Below, piece after piece: positions 1-14,200 of a stretch of 64,000 bases of DNA (the stretch's first letter is position 1; the number at the start of each line of letters is the position of its first letter). Where the stretch lies: positions 2,706,001-2,770,000 of the forward strand of contig NC_052409.1 in assembly GCF_009389715.1 (NCBI RefSeq). The letters are read 5' to 3'. The notes beneath the pieces are model-generated. The model ran no database searches and was not told the DNA's origin. It saw only the letters and a program-made list of their open reading frames with translations. The DNA is from Phoenix dactylifera (lineage: Eukaryota; Streptophyta; Magnoliopsida; Arecales; Arecaceae). The position numbers were made by a program, and so were the translations under genes.

Positions 1-783
1 GAGATGTGACCTATTTGATGCTGTTTACGTCATAAGATAGTCATTTAGAGGGTCATTTGAAAGTCATAGTGTTGTTAGAAGTCATCAAAGGGTCATGAGT
101 CATGTAAAGTTCTTTTTAAGTGGTTAGAGGGTCATTGAAAAGGTAGTCTTTTGCTTTCTTATTCAATAGATATGGGTTAAAGCATAGTGGAAGATAGTGT
201 ATAGTTATGTAACCAACCACCTTTTCACTTCCTTAATCTTATTGACTACTTTACCCTCCAATTATTGTATCCCTTACCCTTCATCCTCTACTCCCCTCTC
301 CCCTCTTTGTCTACTTATGTCTCTAAATTCCTCTTTCCTTTTGCTCTCTTTAGATGGAAATTCAACTTTAAGTTCTCTTTTATCATCACTACATATTTGT
401 GTTGGTGAACTCAAATTTGTGAAATAGTAGCGATTTTTATTGGATGTGTCCACCCTTGGATGCATAAATTTGTTAATTACAAGTAATCTTTAACATTTAT
501 CATTCTTTCCAAGCCCATTCCCTTTCACCTGACATTTACACCACACATCACCTCTTTGTCCATTAAAATTCTCTAGTTTGTAACTCCAAAACAATAATAT
601 CAAAATCTGAATATTCACACTTTACTATTTTGGCTAAACTGTTTATTTGGGTTTAATGAGATCCCACTTGGGACAGCCTTATTGTGGATTTATTATTAGA
701 TCACCAAATTTGTTTCTAGAAAGGCAATTATTTGAAAACATATCAATTTTGGTCAATAATTTTGATATATAAAAATCGTGGAG

Positions 784-930
784 TGCATGTGTTGCGGCCG
801 ATGTCTACTGAATCGGTACCAAATACCAGGTGTTGTATCGGTTGGTGATCAGTACAGTATGGTATAGGGTCGGTATCATATCGGCATATGGTACAGTGTG
901 ACATGTTGGTCATTTGATCAGTATACCATT
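784..930. repeat. Dispersed GGTAC/GGTAT-rich repeat, copy 1
   Basis: The segment is built from words such as ATCGGTACC, GTACAGTATGGTA and GGTATCATATCGG. Similar vocabulary recurs at about 5990-6150 and 7555-7725 in later introns of the same gene, so it is probably a dispersed, decayed repeat family. I cannot fix its ends or see a target duplication. Confidence 0.4.
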
Positions 931-1269
931 TTTTTATTTTTTATTTTTTTGATCTTTTCTTTTTTTAGTTATTATTTTAATAATTACGGTTGTTTAATTT
1001 AGGATTTTGATGTTATTTGATGCCATTTTTGTCATCAAATGGACTTGAAGTACTATTAAAATATATATAATATGATAAATGAATTTAAAGTACAAAATAT
1101 GTATCGATATTTAAAATTTTATGGAGTGTCTATGTTCCTCAGACATCGAGATTGTGGTCATTGTTCGTGCCTGGGATTATATCAAGTTTCTCAATATTTC
1201 TGCATCCCATATCCCGCGCTTGCTTGATAGCTACCTTGATACCTATCCTTTATCCGATACTAGACTGGC

Positions 1270-1585
1270 AATTCGTAGATATCACAGCAGCGAAATCTAA
1301 CTTATAAGCTACTTGAGGTTGTAGAGAGTAGGACCCACTTGAATATGATGCTTCAAATGAAGGATATCTATATGGGTCATAGCTTGGCTATATGGAATAG
1401 GATCTGGTGTACAACTTGGATACAAAAATTTCAAATAACTCTACTTTACGTACAAGGTCATCTGCAGCAGTAATGCCATGCCCCAAACGATTTTGAGAGG
1501 CTCGTCTTTTATATGCAATTGTATCCTCACGGGCTTTACCAAGTTTTGCACCGTGTTCCTCACGGGCTTTAAACCACTATAACCC
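1270..1585 (-). pseudogene. Decayed reading frame, probably from a transposon
   Basis: On the minus strand this region reads as protein for about 100 codons with one internal TAG. It includes a basic, repetitive segment (KAREEHGAKLGKAREDT) followed by a Ser/Tyr-rich stretch. It has no start codon and no splice sites that would join it to the host gene, and it runs opposite to that gene. I do not recognise the family; a transposase or retroelement C-terminus is a guess from the context. Confidence 0.3.
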
Positions 1586-2272
1586 TTCACTTTTATTTTC
1601 TTACTTTTCATGACTACTGCTGTTCATACAAAGAATATCGTATCTGCAGAGATCTGAGTTAGTTTCACCCAGCTCACATGAGAGAATTGCTGGCAGCTGT
1701 GATTATCAGGTTAGCCTATATCTGATGAAAATCCATTTTTGGTCTTTGATGAGAATCATCTAATCTTCCCAGCCTACACCAAGAATCTCCAGCATCTCTA
1801 CATTGACTGCATGTCATAAATTTGCAGGAGCAAGAAGGTATTCCGTATTTTTTGGTATATAGTTTTTGTGCAGATCGTCATTTAAAACATAATGCGTACT
1901 GGAAGGAAAATGCACATCTTTGTGTATATTGACAGCATGATGTATCTGACTACAGCATGCATGTATTGCTAGTCCTTGAACCTTGTCCATAATAATTTTT
2001 TTTTGTGGAATTCTATGGTATGTTTTTTTTTAATGATCTAATTATAGACATATGATTTTAAATTTTAGTAAAATTGGTATACTTGTCATCTGGCCTAGCT
2101 TTTTGCTTAGAGTGAAATGTATGTACTTGGAGCTTAGGTTCACTGTCAACTTCCAAGAAAAGTCCCATTTTATGTGTAGCAAGATGACTTTCACTGTCAT
2201 TGCTCGCGAGTAGAGTCTTGATGTATTGTTTACTGGTTCTGTTCTGGCCAATATCATTCTGGTCATTTGCAG

Positions 2273-5200
2273 ATTTGGAATCATGCTGATCAGAATCACA
2301 CTGGTTACCTTGGGCGCCAAGAATTCTACAATGCCCTGAGACTTGTGACAGTGGCACAGAGTGGCCGAGAACTAACTCCAGATCTAGTCAGGGCTGCCTT
2401 ATTTGGTCCAGCTGCTGCTAAAATTCCTGCACCACAGATAAATCCCCCATCCATTCCTACGGCTCAGATGAACTCTCTTGCCACACCTACACCTTCCACT
2501 CAGATGGGTGTTACGAGCCCAACTCAAAACCCTGGCATTGCCGGACAACAGGCACTTCCAAATGCAACCGTTAACCAGCAATTCTTTTCAGCAGGCAAAC
2601 AAATTGTCGGGCCACCTCAAGCCTCATCTCCTGCTGCTTCACTTCCACTGCAGGGAGTTGGTCAACGACCACCTGGGGCTGCTAGCATGGGAGGTCCCCA
2701 TCTTCCAAGTTCAAATACTCCAAATCTATCAGCTGATTGGCTTGGTAGTAGGACAAGTGGAGCTTCAGTAGGGGGAACTTCACAAGGTACTATAAGAGGT
2801 GCTACTCCCTCAGCAAACCAAGATGGATTTGGGGCACAACAATGGGGACCAACTCCTGCGGTAACTCCTAGACCACAAACACCATCTGCACCATCCTCGG
2901 CAGTTCCACCAAAATCACCTGCTGCAGCTTCAGTTGCTGCGAATTCAAAAACCTCAGTTATATCAGGAAATGGCTTTTCTTCTGATTCGTCTTTAGGAGG
3001 AGATATATTTTCTGCCACTCCCCTGGCAAAGCAAGACACATCTTTACCGGCCTTCTCGACAACTAATGTGTCTAGCTTGTCCAGTGTTGGCGCAGCTATT
3101 TCTGGGTCTCAAAGTTCCATTAAGCCAGGGCAGGTAGATTCATTGGAAAACACACCATCACTTCCTCTTGGTGGTAGTCAGTTGCAACGAACTCAGTCAC
3201 TGGTCAAGCAAAACCAACTAGGTGCGATACAGAGCACTCCAGCATTAACCATTCCTAATATTCCAGTTGGAGCTGTTGGTCCTGCTTCCAGTCAGTCCCA
3301 GCCACCATGGCCAAAGATTTCACAATCTGATGTTCAAAGATACAGTGGAATATTTGTGCAGGTAGATAAGGATAGAGATGGGAAAATCACTGGTCAAGAG
3401 GCACGCAGTCTGTTCCTGAGTTGGAAACTACCTAGAGGTGGATAATTTTCAACTGCTAAATGTTGCTTTGGATATTTGTTTTTCCTAATTTAGTGCAATT
3501 AAATAATGTGATGTGCAACTTTTATTTCTTTTTGAAATATTTAAAAAAGGGTTTTGACTTGCTTGGATACATTAATGTGTTCATAAAATTTGGAAATTAA
3601 ATGCTAATGTTCCTTCAACTTCCTGTTTGGTCTTTTCTTTGTTGCCTTTTCTATTTATTCTGCCTCTTTAATCTTGCAGTACTTAATCTAATTAACAAGT
3701 CGGTTGTAGCATGCCCCTATTTTTTTCCCTGCATTATACATCTAGAAGAAATAGATTGCTTAAGGTTGTTATTGTTGTATTTCATTTGCCCATTTTGGTA
3801 ATGCTGTTTTTGTTCTGCATTTTCCAGATGTCTTAAAGCAGGTGTGGGATTTATCTGACCAGGATAATGATAGCATGCTTTCGCTTAGGGAGTTCTGTAC
3901 GGCCTTATATTTAATGGAGAGATACCGAGAAGGGTGCAGTCTTCCTGCTGTGCTTCCAAATAGCCTTAGGTTTGATGAAACATTTTCCCTTACTACTGTT
4001 CAACCTTCAACAGCTCAACCTTCAACTGCATATGGTGGTCCACTCTGGCAGCCAAGGCCTGGTATTTCTTGAACACAATCTATGAGTCCATAGTTCTGTT
4101 TTCTGCAACTTCTGTAGTTCCAGTTTGTTGTTCCTTTCTCTTGTCTTATAATTTCAATATTTGGTGATGTGGATTTTCCAATATCTATGGCTCAGGATTA
4201 TCACCTCAAGGGGTCCCTGTATCACGGCCTGTAATACATATTACTTCAGCGAAGCAACCTGTGCAAACTCTGACCCCTTCTCAGACTGATGTCACGGTGC
4301 AGCCAGCAGAACAGAAATCAAGGGTCACAGTATTGGAGAAGCATCTGGTTGACCAACTAAGCAGTGAGGAACAGAGTGCACTGAACTCAAAGTTCCAGGA
4401 TGCTACAGATGCATACAAAAAGGTATCTTTTCTCCACCCATGCTTTTTTTTTTTTGTTTTGAAAGTGCTCTCGTGAAATCCTGAAATAAATATCCCTTGT
4501 CAATTCTTTCACCATTGCATTATCTCATATTCTTTGTTGATGACTTAGTCGATTGTTGAATGATCAAGACCTAGCTTTTGTACTATGATTTCTATTTTCT
4601 ATGAAGGATGAAGGATGGTCATTGCTATGTATAACTTGGCATTTTCTAATCTCAAAACCTAGTTGATCTTTCTCATGTATATCTCCTATGCTACTTTTTT
4701 TCCTCAAATTTTTAATTTTGTTTTGTAGTGAAAATATTAATTTATATCTAACATCATTGCCATTTTCTTTTCCTTTGTTGTCTGTGAACTCTTTGTTTTT
4801 CTTGTTAAAAATTCCTAGATTTAATATTTCTTCTTGTTTGTGGATTCATCAGTGTATTGCTTCTGGTAGTTTATTATTGCTTAGCTCATAAATCTGTGGC
4901 TAGTTGTGTCATATTGTGTTCACCCTCATTTTGTTTTTACCTTGCTTAGCAATGCAAATTATGCCACATTATTTTCTAATGCAAAAATGTTATTTTTTCT
5001 AGCTCTATGTTGGATTAGATATACTCCCTTTTGTTTTTTTCCTAAAACTAACACCTAGTTCCGATTCCTCCTAAATGGACCAGTGGACACCCAAGAGAAA
5101 CTGTACAGCAAGGACAAAAGGGAAGCTATGTTATTTTTCTTTCTATCTATATTAATCAGGGCCTTACTCCTAACAACTAGCAACAGTGGGAGTTGCGACT

Positions 5201-8200
5201 GACATTCAACAATTGATACATAAACCACCCTTAACTCTTTGTCCCACCACACAGAAATTCTGCATTGCATAAATACATGATCGTGCGTTTATCCACCTTG
5301 TCAAACCACAAGTGTTCTGTCGAGAAAGCCAGAGCATTTCTAGAGGTTGTAACATGTGATGATTTTGGTTAAGTTACAACTATATAAGAATGTTAAATTT
5401 TTGAACAGATCTTGTTTTTGGTTAATTTCTATACTCTGCATCAGAGGCCACTGGAAGGTGATGTGTTTCCAAGAAGTCTTCATTGTCCTCCCATCTTGAA
5501 CATCATCTTACTTCAAAGTTGGTAATTGTGATGGATGTAATCTCCAATTTTCTTAATCTTTTACCCCTAAGATATGATTGAAATTGAGACACCATAACAC
5601 TGCATTCCTTGTCTCTAGAATTTTCAGTCACACAACACCCTTGTAGAGGATTTGTTAAAAGTCTAGGAAACATAAATTTTGATGGCCTAAGGCCCCACCA
5701 CCAAACTCTTTTTAATCTCTCTCTGCCCTTATTTTAAATTTCTCCAAACTTTTTGAAACACCTGTCCCCAAACAAAGGAGACTATCCTAAAGAACCTATG
5801 ACTGCATGCCACCTTTCCATTCTCTTCCTATAAGATCTGCTCATCATAATTATGATCCCAATCTCATAAACCATTCTCCTAGCAAAGCTTCCTCACCCAC
5901 AAATTTCCTTCTCTTTTAATCAACAAACCATTTCCCAATAATTAATGGTTTTATATGGTATAGTGTAAATTTTATGGATATTACACTAAGGCCCCCTACC
6001 TGTACCATGTTTGTATAGTGTTGGTATGCTTAGTATAGGGGTTGTTTTGGCATACCAAGACTCGGCACATCCTCATACTGATTCTCTATTCGTTATTGAT
6101 ATGGTACGATATATGCCTTATATGGAGCGATGCACACTGGTACAATGAATTTTATTAATTAACTAAATTAGTTAGAATTTTATGATAGAAATCATGAAGC
6201 TACTGAATTTTACTGATCTAGTTTTAAATAGATTTCCAGTGGAGGCCATTTACAATTCAATTATTATTTGTGATTTGTGTACAGTGATTCCTAGTAACAG
6301 CTGGCCACTTATCAATACTTGATTGAGTTCTTCAATATGATCACATGCTTTCTCACTGTCCTTATCTTTGCTGAGTTTACTATTTTCATTGGATTCTTGT
6401 CCATGGAACTTGTTATACACTACCTGTTTTGGATGAAAGGTTCAAGAATTGGAAAAGGAGATACTAGATTCTAAAGAGAAGATCGAGTTTTACCGTGCCA
6501 AGATGCAAGAACTTGTAAGTGTCTTCTTCTTAATGCTTAAATGACAGGAATGATTTTTTTTTTTTTTGGCTTCTTTTTATTTAATGAACTCAAATAGCTA
6601 GTTCGTTTGGTACATATCTAGTTTATATGCTAACTTCTGAGGCCATCTAACTGTAGTGGTTGTATTTTAGTGGTTCTGGTTCAACAAAATAGGCAATTTT
6701 TATATTTGCTCCCATCTTCTCTTTGTTAGTATTTTTGGATAATGGCGATAAAGATATGGAATATTGTATAATTATAGACATACTTTTTGATGCTGATAAC
6801 TTATCCCTTGTCTAGACTACATCAACTATCAGTATTGGTGTTCAATGTGATTTTTATATTACCAACTCCTTGTAATTAAAATTGGGGCGATTAATATACG
6901 TATTTTGTAGAGAGTTTGTCTGTGAGGGGTAAATCAGTATTTATCAATGCCAAGAAGTTTTTGTAGATTGAAATTTTTGGACGTCCATGGTTTAGATGGA
7001 GAGTGGTGTATAGTTGCATGAAGTGGGTTTGTATTTGGGTGCTGGAGTGGAAAAATATGGTCCAAGAAATGATAGGAAGCAGAAACATTTAGTTATTCAA
7101 TATCTTTTCAAATACTGCAAGTTTATATATTCAAATGAGAATAAATCTAAGGCGGCTAAAATTGTCTAGTTAATGGTGGTCAAGTACATCATGATAGCAA
7201 GAATGATGAGCAGTGTTACCCGGAGACTTGTGTCCAACTCCAAAAATCCATCTCGGATATGCATTCAAGTTGGAAATATATCGGATACTGGGATACTTAT
7301 AAAGTGTTTTGATAGTCACTTTTAAAAACTGGGAGAGAGTTTAACTCTTCCTACAATGAGTGAGTTGAACTTTTCCGGCAGTGAGTTTGATCCTCTAATT
7401 TGATATTGATAGTGATTAGTTGTTCTTTTTAAAGATCTGTTAAGGATATATGTATTGAAACAACTTTTCAAAATATTGCTATGCTAATATCCTTTAATTT
7501 AATTAGAGAGTTTAAATAAGAAATATGCATATGTGAAAAATCTTAATAAAGGTTTGCCATACCAATCCATATCATCTTGTACTGACAATATCGTATCGTA
7601 CCTGTAAGGTACTAGCGTCGTATTGAGGTTTGGTTTAGTATCTGAGCCGAACCAGTCCGAATTAAGCGGAAGTACCCTGTACTGTCCAGTACTGACCTAT
7701 ACCACCGGGTTTTAGGCGGTACCTTAGCTAGGAGTGAGAAAAGTGTTGAGAGCCCGTCTCAATACATCATGCATACAGTTACCAAACTGGGACGGTTCTC
7801 GATAGCAGTTTTGTGGACCTTGATCTTAACAAACAACATCTTTTTAACATTTTTTTAACAATAAACAGATAATAATTAAAAGTTAATGTATAATTTAGTT
7901 AAATTTATATGTTATTCTATGTATCCTCATATATCTCTCTTTTTCCCTCTTGTCAACTTAGACACTTGGACACATGTCTGAACCCGATACTCGTATTTGT
8001 ATCCATGCAACATTGATGATTAGTATGAGCACATAAAAGCTTGGAACTCTTCGAAAGTAGGAGTTGGAGCATGTAAGCATGTTTCACACTTATAAAATAG
8101 AAAACATGTTGCTAAAATTTGGTGAACTTTTGTGGTGTGGCCCGTGTGGGCTTGCTTAATTTAATATTGCTAGATTATATTATCGATCATCAGCTAGTAA

Positions 8201-11200
8201 TTTCTGGTGGTTGGCTGTAGGCTGTATGTGCATATTTGTGCCCACACCCTGAGTCGGGTCAGTTGGTTTAATGATTCAGATCAGTATTGCCACACCTGGA
8301 CATACTATTAGAGATTCATACGTTAACTAGATATTTAATTAAAATGTTACTAAATTATATGATGTGCTTTATAGTGATCTGTAAGTATAACCTTCCTTCT
8401 ATTTTCACATTTTCTTCATCGTATGGTAATACTTAATTGTTTTGTATATTAGGTTCTTTACAAAAGTAGGTGTGACAACAGGCTGAACGAGATCACTGAG
8501 AGGGCTTCTGCTGATAAACGTGAGGTACCATGCTCTCAAAATTTTGATATGGTACTGCTTTCTATGGAGTTTTTTAAGAAATGTGGCATAATATGCTGTT
8601 TGTTGCTGTTTTCTTTAGTGTTTTTACTGGTGTCTGACATATAGCAAGAGAAAAGATAAGAACAATTATTTTGGGTGCAAAATGATGTTTTCAATGCCTA
8701 TGGCTCATTACGTATTGCATTAATCATGTGGATCTCAAAACATTACCTTTCATTATTTTGTTATATTTGCAGTATTAGAAAACTTCTTTCATTAATTCTA
8801 TAAAAAAAGGTATCGTTACCTAACCTGAACTTAAGAGCATTTACGCTTATGATATTAAAAGTTCAAGATGACAGGGTTCCAGTACTTTAATTCAGTTTTC
8901 TTTCGAGAATAAGAGGTTTTACGATTATTTCCATCTTTCGTACAATTTGGGCGTGTTACCTCTTGAATACTTTGGTGCAAACATTATATACCTTTATCAG
9001 TGCATCAACCTGCTGATATAGCATGACTAGTTTGAAGACATTGACAGTGAGAATTGTTGGTATGCTGCTAACTAGATGAATTATTCTTTGTAAACCTTGC
9101 ATTGATCTTTGTATGAGTATTTACTTCCATTTGGTAGTGCCATGTTGTTTCTCAAATGTCTTTTGTTGTTTAAGGATGTAATGGATACAAAAATTACATT
9201 TTATATGCTTACATACGAGCTATTTACAGCAATAATTGTAAATATCATTTTTAACTCTATCCTAATCACAAAAAAATGCTGCCGCATGAATTCTTTCAGT
9301 TTGAATCTTTGTCTAAGAAATATGAACAAAAGTGCAAGCAAGTTGGAGATGTGGCGTCAAAACTTACAATTGAGGAGGCTACGTTTCGTGATATTCAGGT
9401 ATATTTGTGCCTTGACCTAGAAAAAGTCTTGAAAGAGCAATCAATTCGAAGTCCTAAATTTTTTTATAGTGCTTTCTGGAGCCATTTTTCTTGTTGTCTG
9501 TTAGTTTGAGTATATCCTGTTTCATTTGTAGGAAAGAAAACTGGAATTGTATAATGCAATAGTCAAAATGGAACAAGGTGGAAGTGCTGATGGTGTACTT
9601 CAGGTAGAACGTTGTTGTGCTGTTTTTGTTGTTCCCATAATTGGGCAGTTTGACTCAACTTCTATTTTGCCTCTCCAGGTTCGAGCTGATCAGATACAAT
9701 CTGATCTTGAGCAGCTTGTGAAAGCTTTGAATGAACAATGCAAACGATTTGGATTACGTGCCAAACCAACTTCATTGGTTGAGCTTCCTTTTGGTAACTA
9801 TACTTTATGCTGTCCCATTTCTTTGGTAGTAGTATTATTTGGTATTTCTTCTTGTGTAAAATATAATGAATGAGTAAAGGGCCTGCATGTTTCAGCTGGG
9901 ACTTCTTATTAATATGCTATATTATTCAGTGTCAACAGCTATTCATTCTCACTTCACATGACTGGTTATTACTTAAAATATCAATATGCATTGTATGTCT
10001 TGCTTGTTTTGGCTTGTTTACATTTGAATGTACCTTGACTATTATCTCATCAAATATTTCTAATTTTTAGCCATATATAATATATACTTTACCTGGTTTC
10101 TTTTTGTTCATTTTACTTTTCTTTTTCCTTTAAGGTTGGCAGCCTGGCATACAAGAAGGGACTGCTGATTGGGATGAAGACTGGGACAAATTTGAAGATG
10201 ATGGTATGCTTCGGGGCACTTCATATTTTAACAAACATATTAGTTTTTTTTCATGAGACCTGAATAAGTAATAAAATTTTGAAAATATGATTCCTATACT
10301 AACAGATTCTGCAAGGAATTGTCTTTTTATTTTTTCTAAGCTGAGTATAATGGTATTTAACCTTCTGCCCCATGTTTAAAGATGTCTGGAAAATAATTAC
10401 AACTTTCTTAGATAGGATCTTTGTTACATGGGTTTGGTTACGGGAGTTGGGTAGTGTGTGTCTAGGAGTTGGACTTATCCTCAAATTTTGGGATTTGGGG
10501 ACCTGGCTTCAAAGGATCCAAAAGTTGGATGCAGGTACATGGACATTTTCTATTATTGTCGATAGACAATTTACCCCCAAATAGTTGGGGAAAGGTTAGA
10601 TGGCTATGGTTTTGTAATTTGCAATTTACCTTGTACAGTTAGCGGCTAACACTTAATCTTTGCACATAATTAGGCCTTTTTTTTGTACCCAACCAACCTT
10701 TTTGATTATTGTTTGATATACTTTTATGCACAAACAGGGAGCAAAATGAAATTATCACTAAGTAAAGATCTAAAAATAAAAAAACTTAGTCAATAGGGGC
10801 TGAATGTAAATACCAATCATTCAAGGACTATGGATTAATCTTTTCCTTTAAAAGCGCACTTGTAGTGAATGTGCTAATCCCTAATAAAACCCCCTCAGCT
10901 TACTTCTTTTCCTTGACACCTTCTCCATCTTCTTCTATTATGCCGCTGCCCTAGATTTGTCCTCTGTCCTTCTGACCATGCCTGCAAAATCTGCGAGAAA
11001 CAGCACACCTCTGGCCTTGCTCCTCCTAGTTTTTTTTTTCTCTGTCCTCTCTTCTTCTGTATCTGCACTAGACCTCTGTTGCTGGAGTGACGCCTCTGAC
11101 CACTAAACTGGTATGTTGGACCTGTATCCCATACATGTGTCGTGTCGTGTTGACATGGATATTTTGGTGCAGACAAAAGAGTCAAGGTATCACAGGATGG

Positions 11201-14200
11201 GACCATCATATGTCAATCATGCTAGAATATTGAACCCAATGTATTGTGATGTCGGTTAAAATTTTAGCATTAGTGGCAGGTATGGAAATGCTAATCAGAA
11301 GACAACATGACAGGACAACAATACTAGTTGTATCTGCTATGATTTTTTGTAAAGTGAGCCAACTGAATTTAACACTGGCTTCTAATTGAATTATGATAAT
11401 ATCATCTCAATTTAATATGCGCATTATAATGCCACAGTTTTCTCATTCCAGATGTATTTGCATGTAAATTTTCACATTTGAATTTAGTGATCTCAAACTT
11501 GGGTCTACTTCTGTTACCTGAACAGACAATTGGGTTACTGCTGTATCTCTTCTGGGTTTTGTTGGAAACTGAGTAACTTCATGCAGTAAACCTTTCCCAA
11601 GTGTTTTCCCTCTCCTTATGCTACTGCCTGCCAGGGTAAACTCATAAATCATGCATTTACTGATCCCAACATGTTATCTTATCTTTCAGTTACTAATTGA
11701 GATTCCTTGTGTGAAGTTTAGGGTTGGAGAGAGGAGAAGAGAAAGATGTAGGAGAAAATGTGACAGTGAAAATCTGTAATTTTACCTCCCATATATAGCG
11801 ATGATAACAAATCCTCTAGAAAGATGCAAGATTAATATAACCCTGTTATTTGGATATATTCTGAACCAATACATATAATGCTCATCATGGAGGCGAATTT
11901 ATATCATATAAAATGAATAAATTGAACCCAGTTTTGAGTTGAGGACTTAGTAAACAAATCAGCAAGATGGTATTCAGATCGCATGTAAGGAGCAGAAATT
12001 AGGCCACATGTTACTTCACAAACAAAAGGGCTGATGTGCTTGGTATGCTCATGAAAGGATGGGGTTGGAGTCAACATCACATGCAGCTTCTTCGTCACAG
12101 AAGAGCTTTAAAGGTTTAATGACATTAAGGCCATTCTATTGAAGAAGATATCTTTACTATGTTAACTCTCAAATAGTGTGTGCCATGTTCTTGTATTTTG
12201 AATCAGCACTCAAATAAGCAACCACAATTTGATTCTTACTCCATGTGATAATATTACCTTCTAGGAAAGTATAGTATCCTATATTTATCCCTATCTGATG
12301 GAGAACCAGTGCAACCAGCATTAGTATATTCTTCAACCTGCAGATGGCCATGAGACTAACCTGGAGCTCCTTTGAAATATTTTACAATATGCATCTCAAC
12401 ATCCTAGTGAGGTACACAAGGAGCCTCCACGAATTGACTAATCACATTTGCAACAAAGAAGATATGTGGTCTAGTGATTGTAAGAATATCAGTTTGCCAA
12501 CCAACTGCCAATATCTACTTGCATCAGGAAGTATCTTCCCTTGATCTGTTGATCAGCCACTAACTTAATATTAGGATCCAAAGGAGTATCTAATGGTTTT
12601 GTACACAATGATCCATCTTTTCAAGTAAATCCAGCACATTTCTTGAAGTTAGGTTGATTCAACTTTTGATCAAACAGAAGAAGATGGTGGGTCCATAACT
12701 CACAAGTCCTAGGATCAGAACGTGGCTCTATTACCATGTTAACTAACCACTTGTCCTCAAAATTTTAAGCTGGTAGGGATTGGTCGACAATGTATATTAG
12801 GCTTAACATCTTCCCCTCATGCCCGGGAGGGATAAAAAAGAAAGACACAATATGAGACAACTTGGTTAATTAAATAAATAACTGACATAGAGGGGATTTG
12901 AACTCATTGGTCATGATGTTCAACAACCTGAGCTCTGATGCCATGTAAGTTTTAGAGTTACAGGGAAGAGAGAAGAGAAAAAGGTAGGTAAAACATGAGA
13001 GGGAAAATCTGTTGACTTCCCCTTGATTTATGCATAATTGCAACTAAAAATTTTAGACAAAAGATAAAGGACTAATATACTGCTTCTGTTTGTCTCCAAA
13101 CACATACATATTAGACCTTGCATTTGTCATACAAAGAATCCTGGTTGATCGCCTCTAAATTCTTCCATTAGCTTTTTCTTTGTTTCATTCATTTAGCTTT
13201 TCCTTTGTTCCATTTATTTTCCTCAGTCCATTCTTTGACCTGTCACCTTGCTATTCAGTTTTATTGTGTTTATAAATTTGCAGTCTATAAAGAAGTTTAT
13301 AAATCTCAGTATGGTGAGTAAACTAAAGGATCAAATTTATTCTGTTTTGGAGGTCTCTGTCTAAGAATAATACATGATTACCAGCATGGTGGTTCCGTTG
13401 TCAAATGTATGAGGTTTCTTTCCAAATGTTGGAAGTAGCGAGGATGTTTAAATCCTGTTATTTCTCTTTGTTTTACCAATGCTTAACCTTGTCATGGTGG
13501 TAACTTTTCATTTTTTACTTGTCTAGTGTTGATTTAGTTATCTGCTTTTTGATGCTGATGTATAAAAATCAACTGTCTCTTTCACATTATGTTACTCTAA
13601 TAATTTATGTGATGGTTATGGTGCATATATAATACATAGAGAGTCCATAGAATGACATGTTATTTCCCTGGTGATGCATTGAGCATTTACTTCTCTAGAT
13701 ATTTTATCTAGTCAAGATTTTATTTTGTTGCCTTTTTTGATTGAAAAAATCTATCTGTTGCCACTCTTTTCCCTGCTCCAATATGGCACCCGAAGATTGG
13801 CCCAACCCCCACATAACCCCACCTACATTGTATGTTGAACCAATCTTTGACTGCCACATAGGCCAGGCAACCAAGTGGTGAATGGACTGGGGATCACTGG
13901 CAATATTCTTGAAAAAGGGAAATAACATCTTCCTTTCAATTTCAATTTTTCGAAAATCTTGACAAACATCTCTTTTCTATCAAGAGTGGTATCTCCTGTC
14001 TGGAGAACTTGCTAAATTCCTTTGTCCAAGCTTTATTAGGTCACCTACTAGTGAAAGACCATGCAAATTTACATTATTGGCATAGCTTTTCACCAGAAAT
14101 TTCTATTTATTGGCTAGTCATTTTTCTTTTATTGTCCAATGCTTGCATCCCTGTAGACCCTATTTCCTTTTGTTTTTAAATCAGATGTATAACTCATAAC

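Larger units (their letters stand above)
1..2272. other. Non-coding DNA upstream of the first visible EH-gene exon
   Basis: No exon of the EH gene can be found here. The first half of its first EH domain, including the start codon, must lie left of the window, so this stretch is most simply intron 1. The first 140 bases hold about eight GTCAT pentamers, and 240-320 is pyrimidine-rich. A repeat rich in GGTAC-like words lies at 784-930 and a decayed reading frame on the minus strand at 1270-1585; both are listed separately. The exon begins after a TTTGCAG acceptor ending at 2272. Confidence 0.6.

Noticed and set aside
10895-11209. 104-codon minus-strand frame in the EH gene intron
   Set aside because: It has no domain, and its composition follows a CT-rich stretch. 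It is probably chance.
13704-13928. 74-codon minus-strand frame
   Set aside because: It is short, lies inside an intron, and resembles no protein. No splice context.
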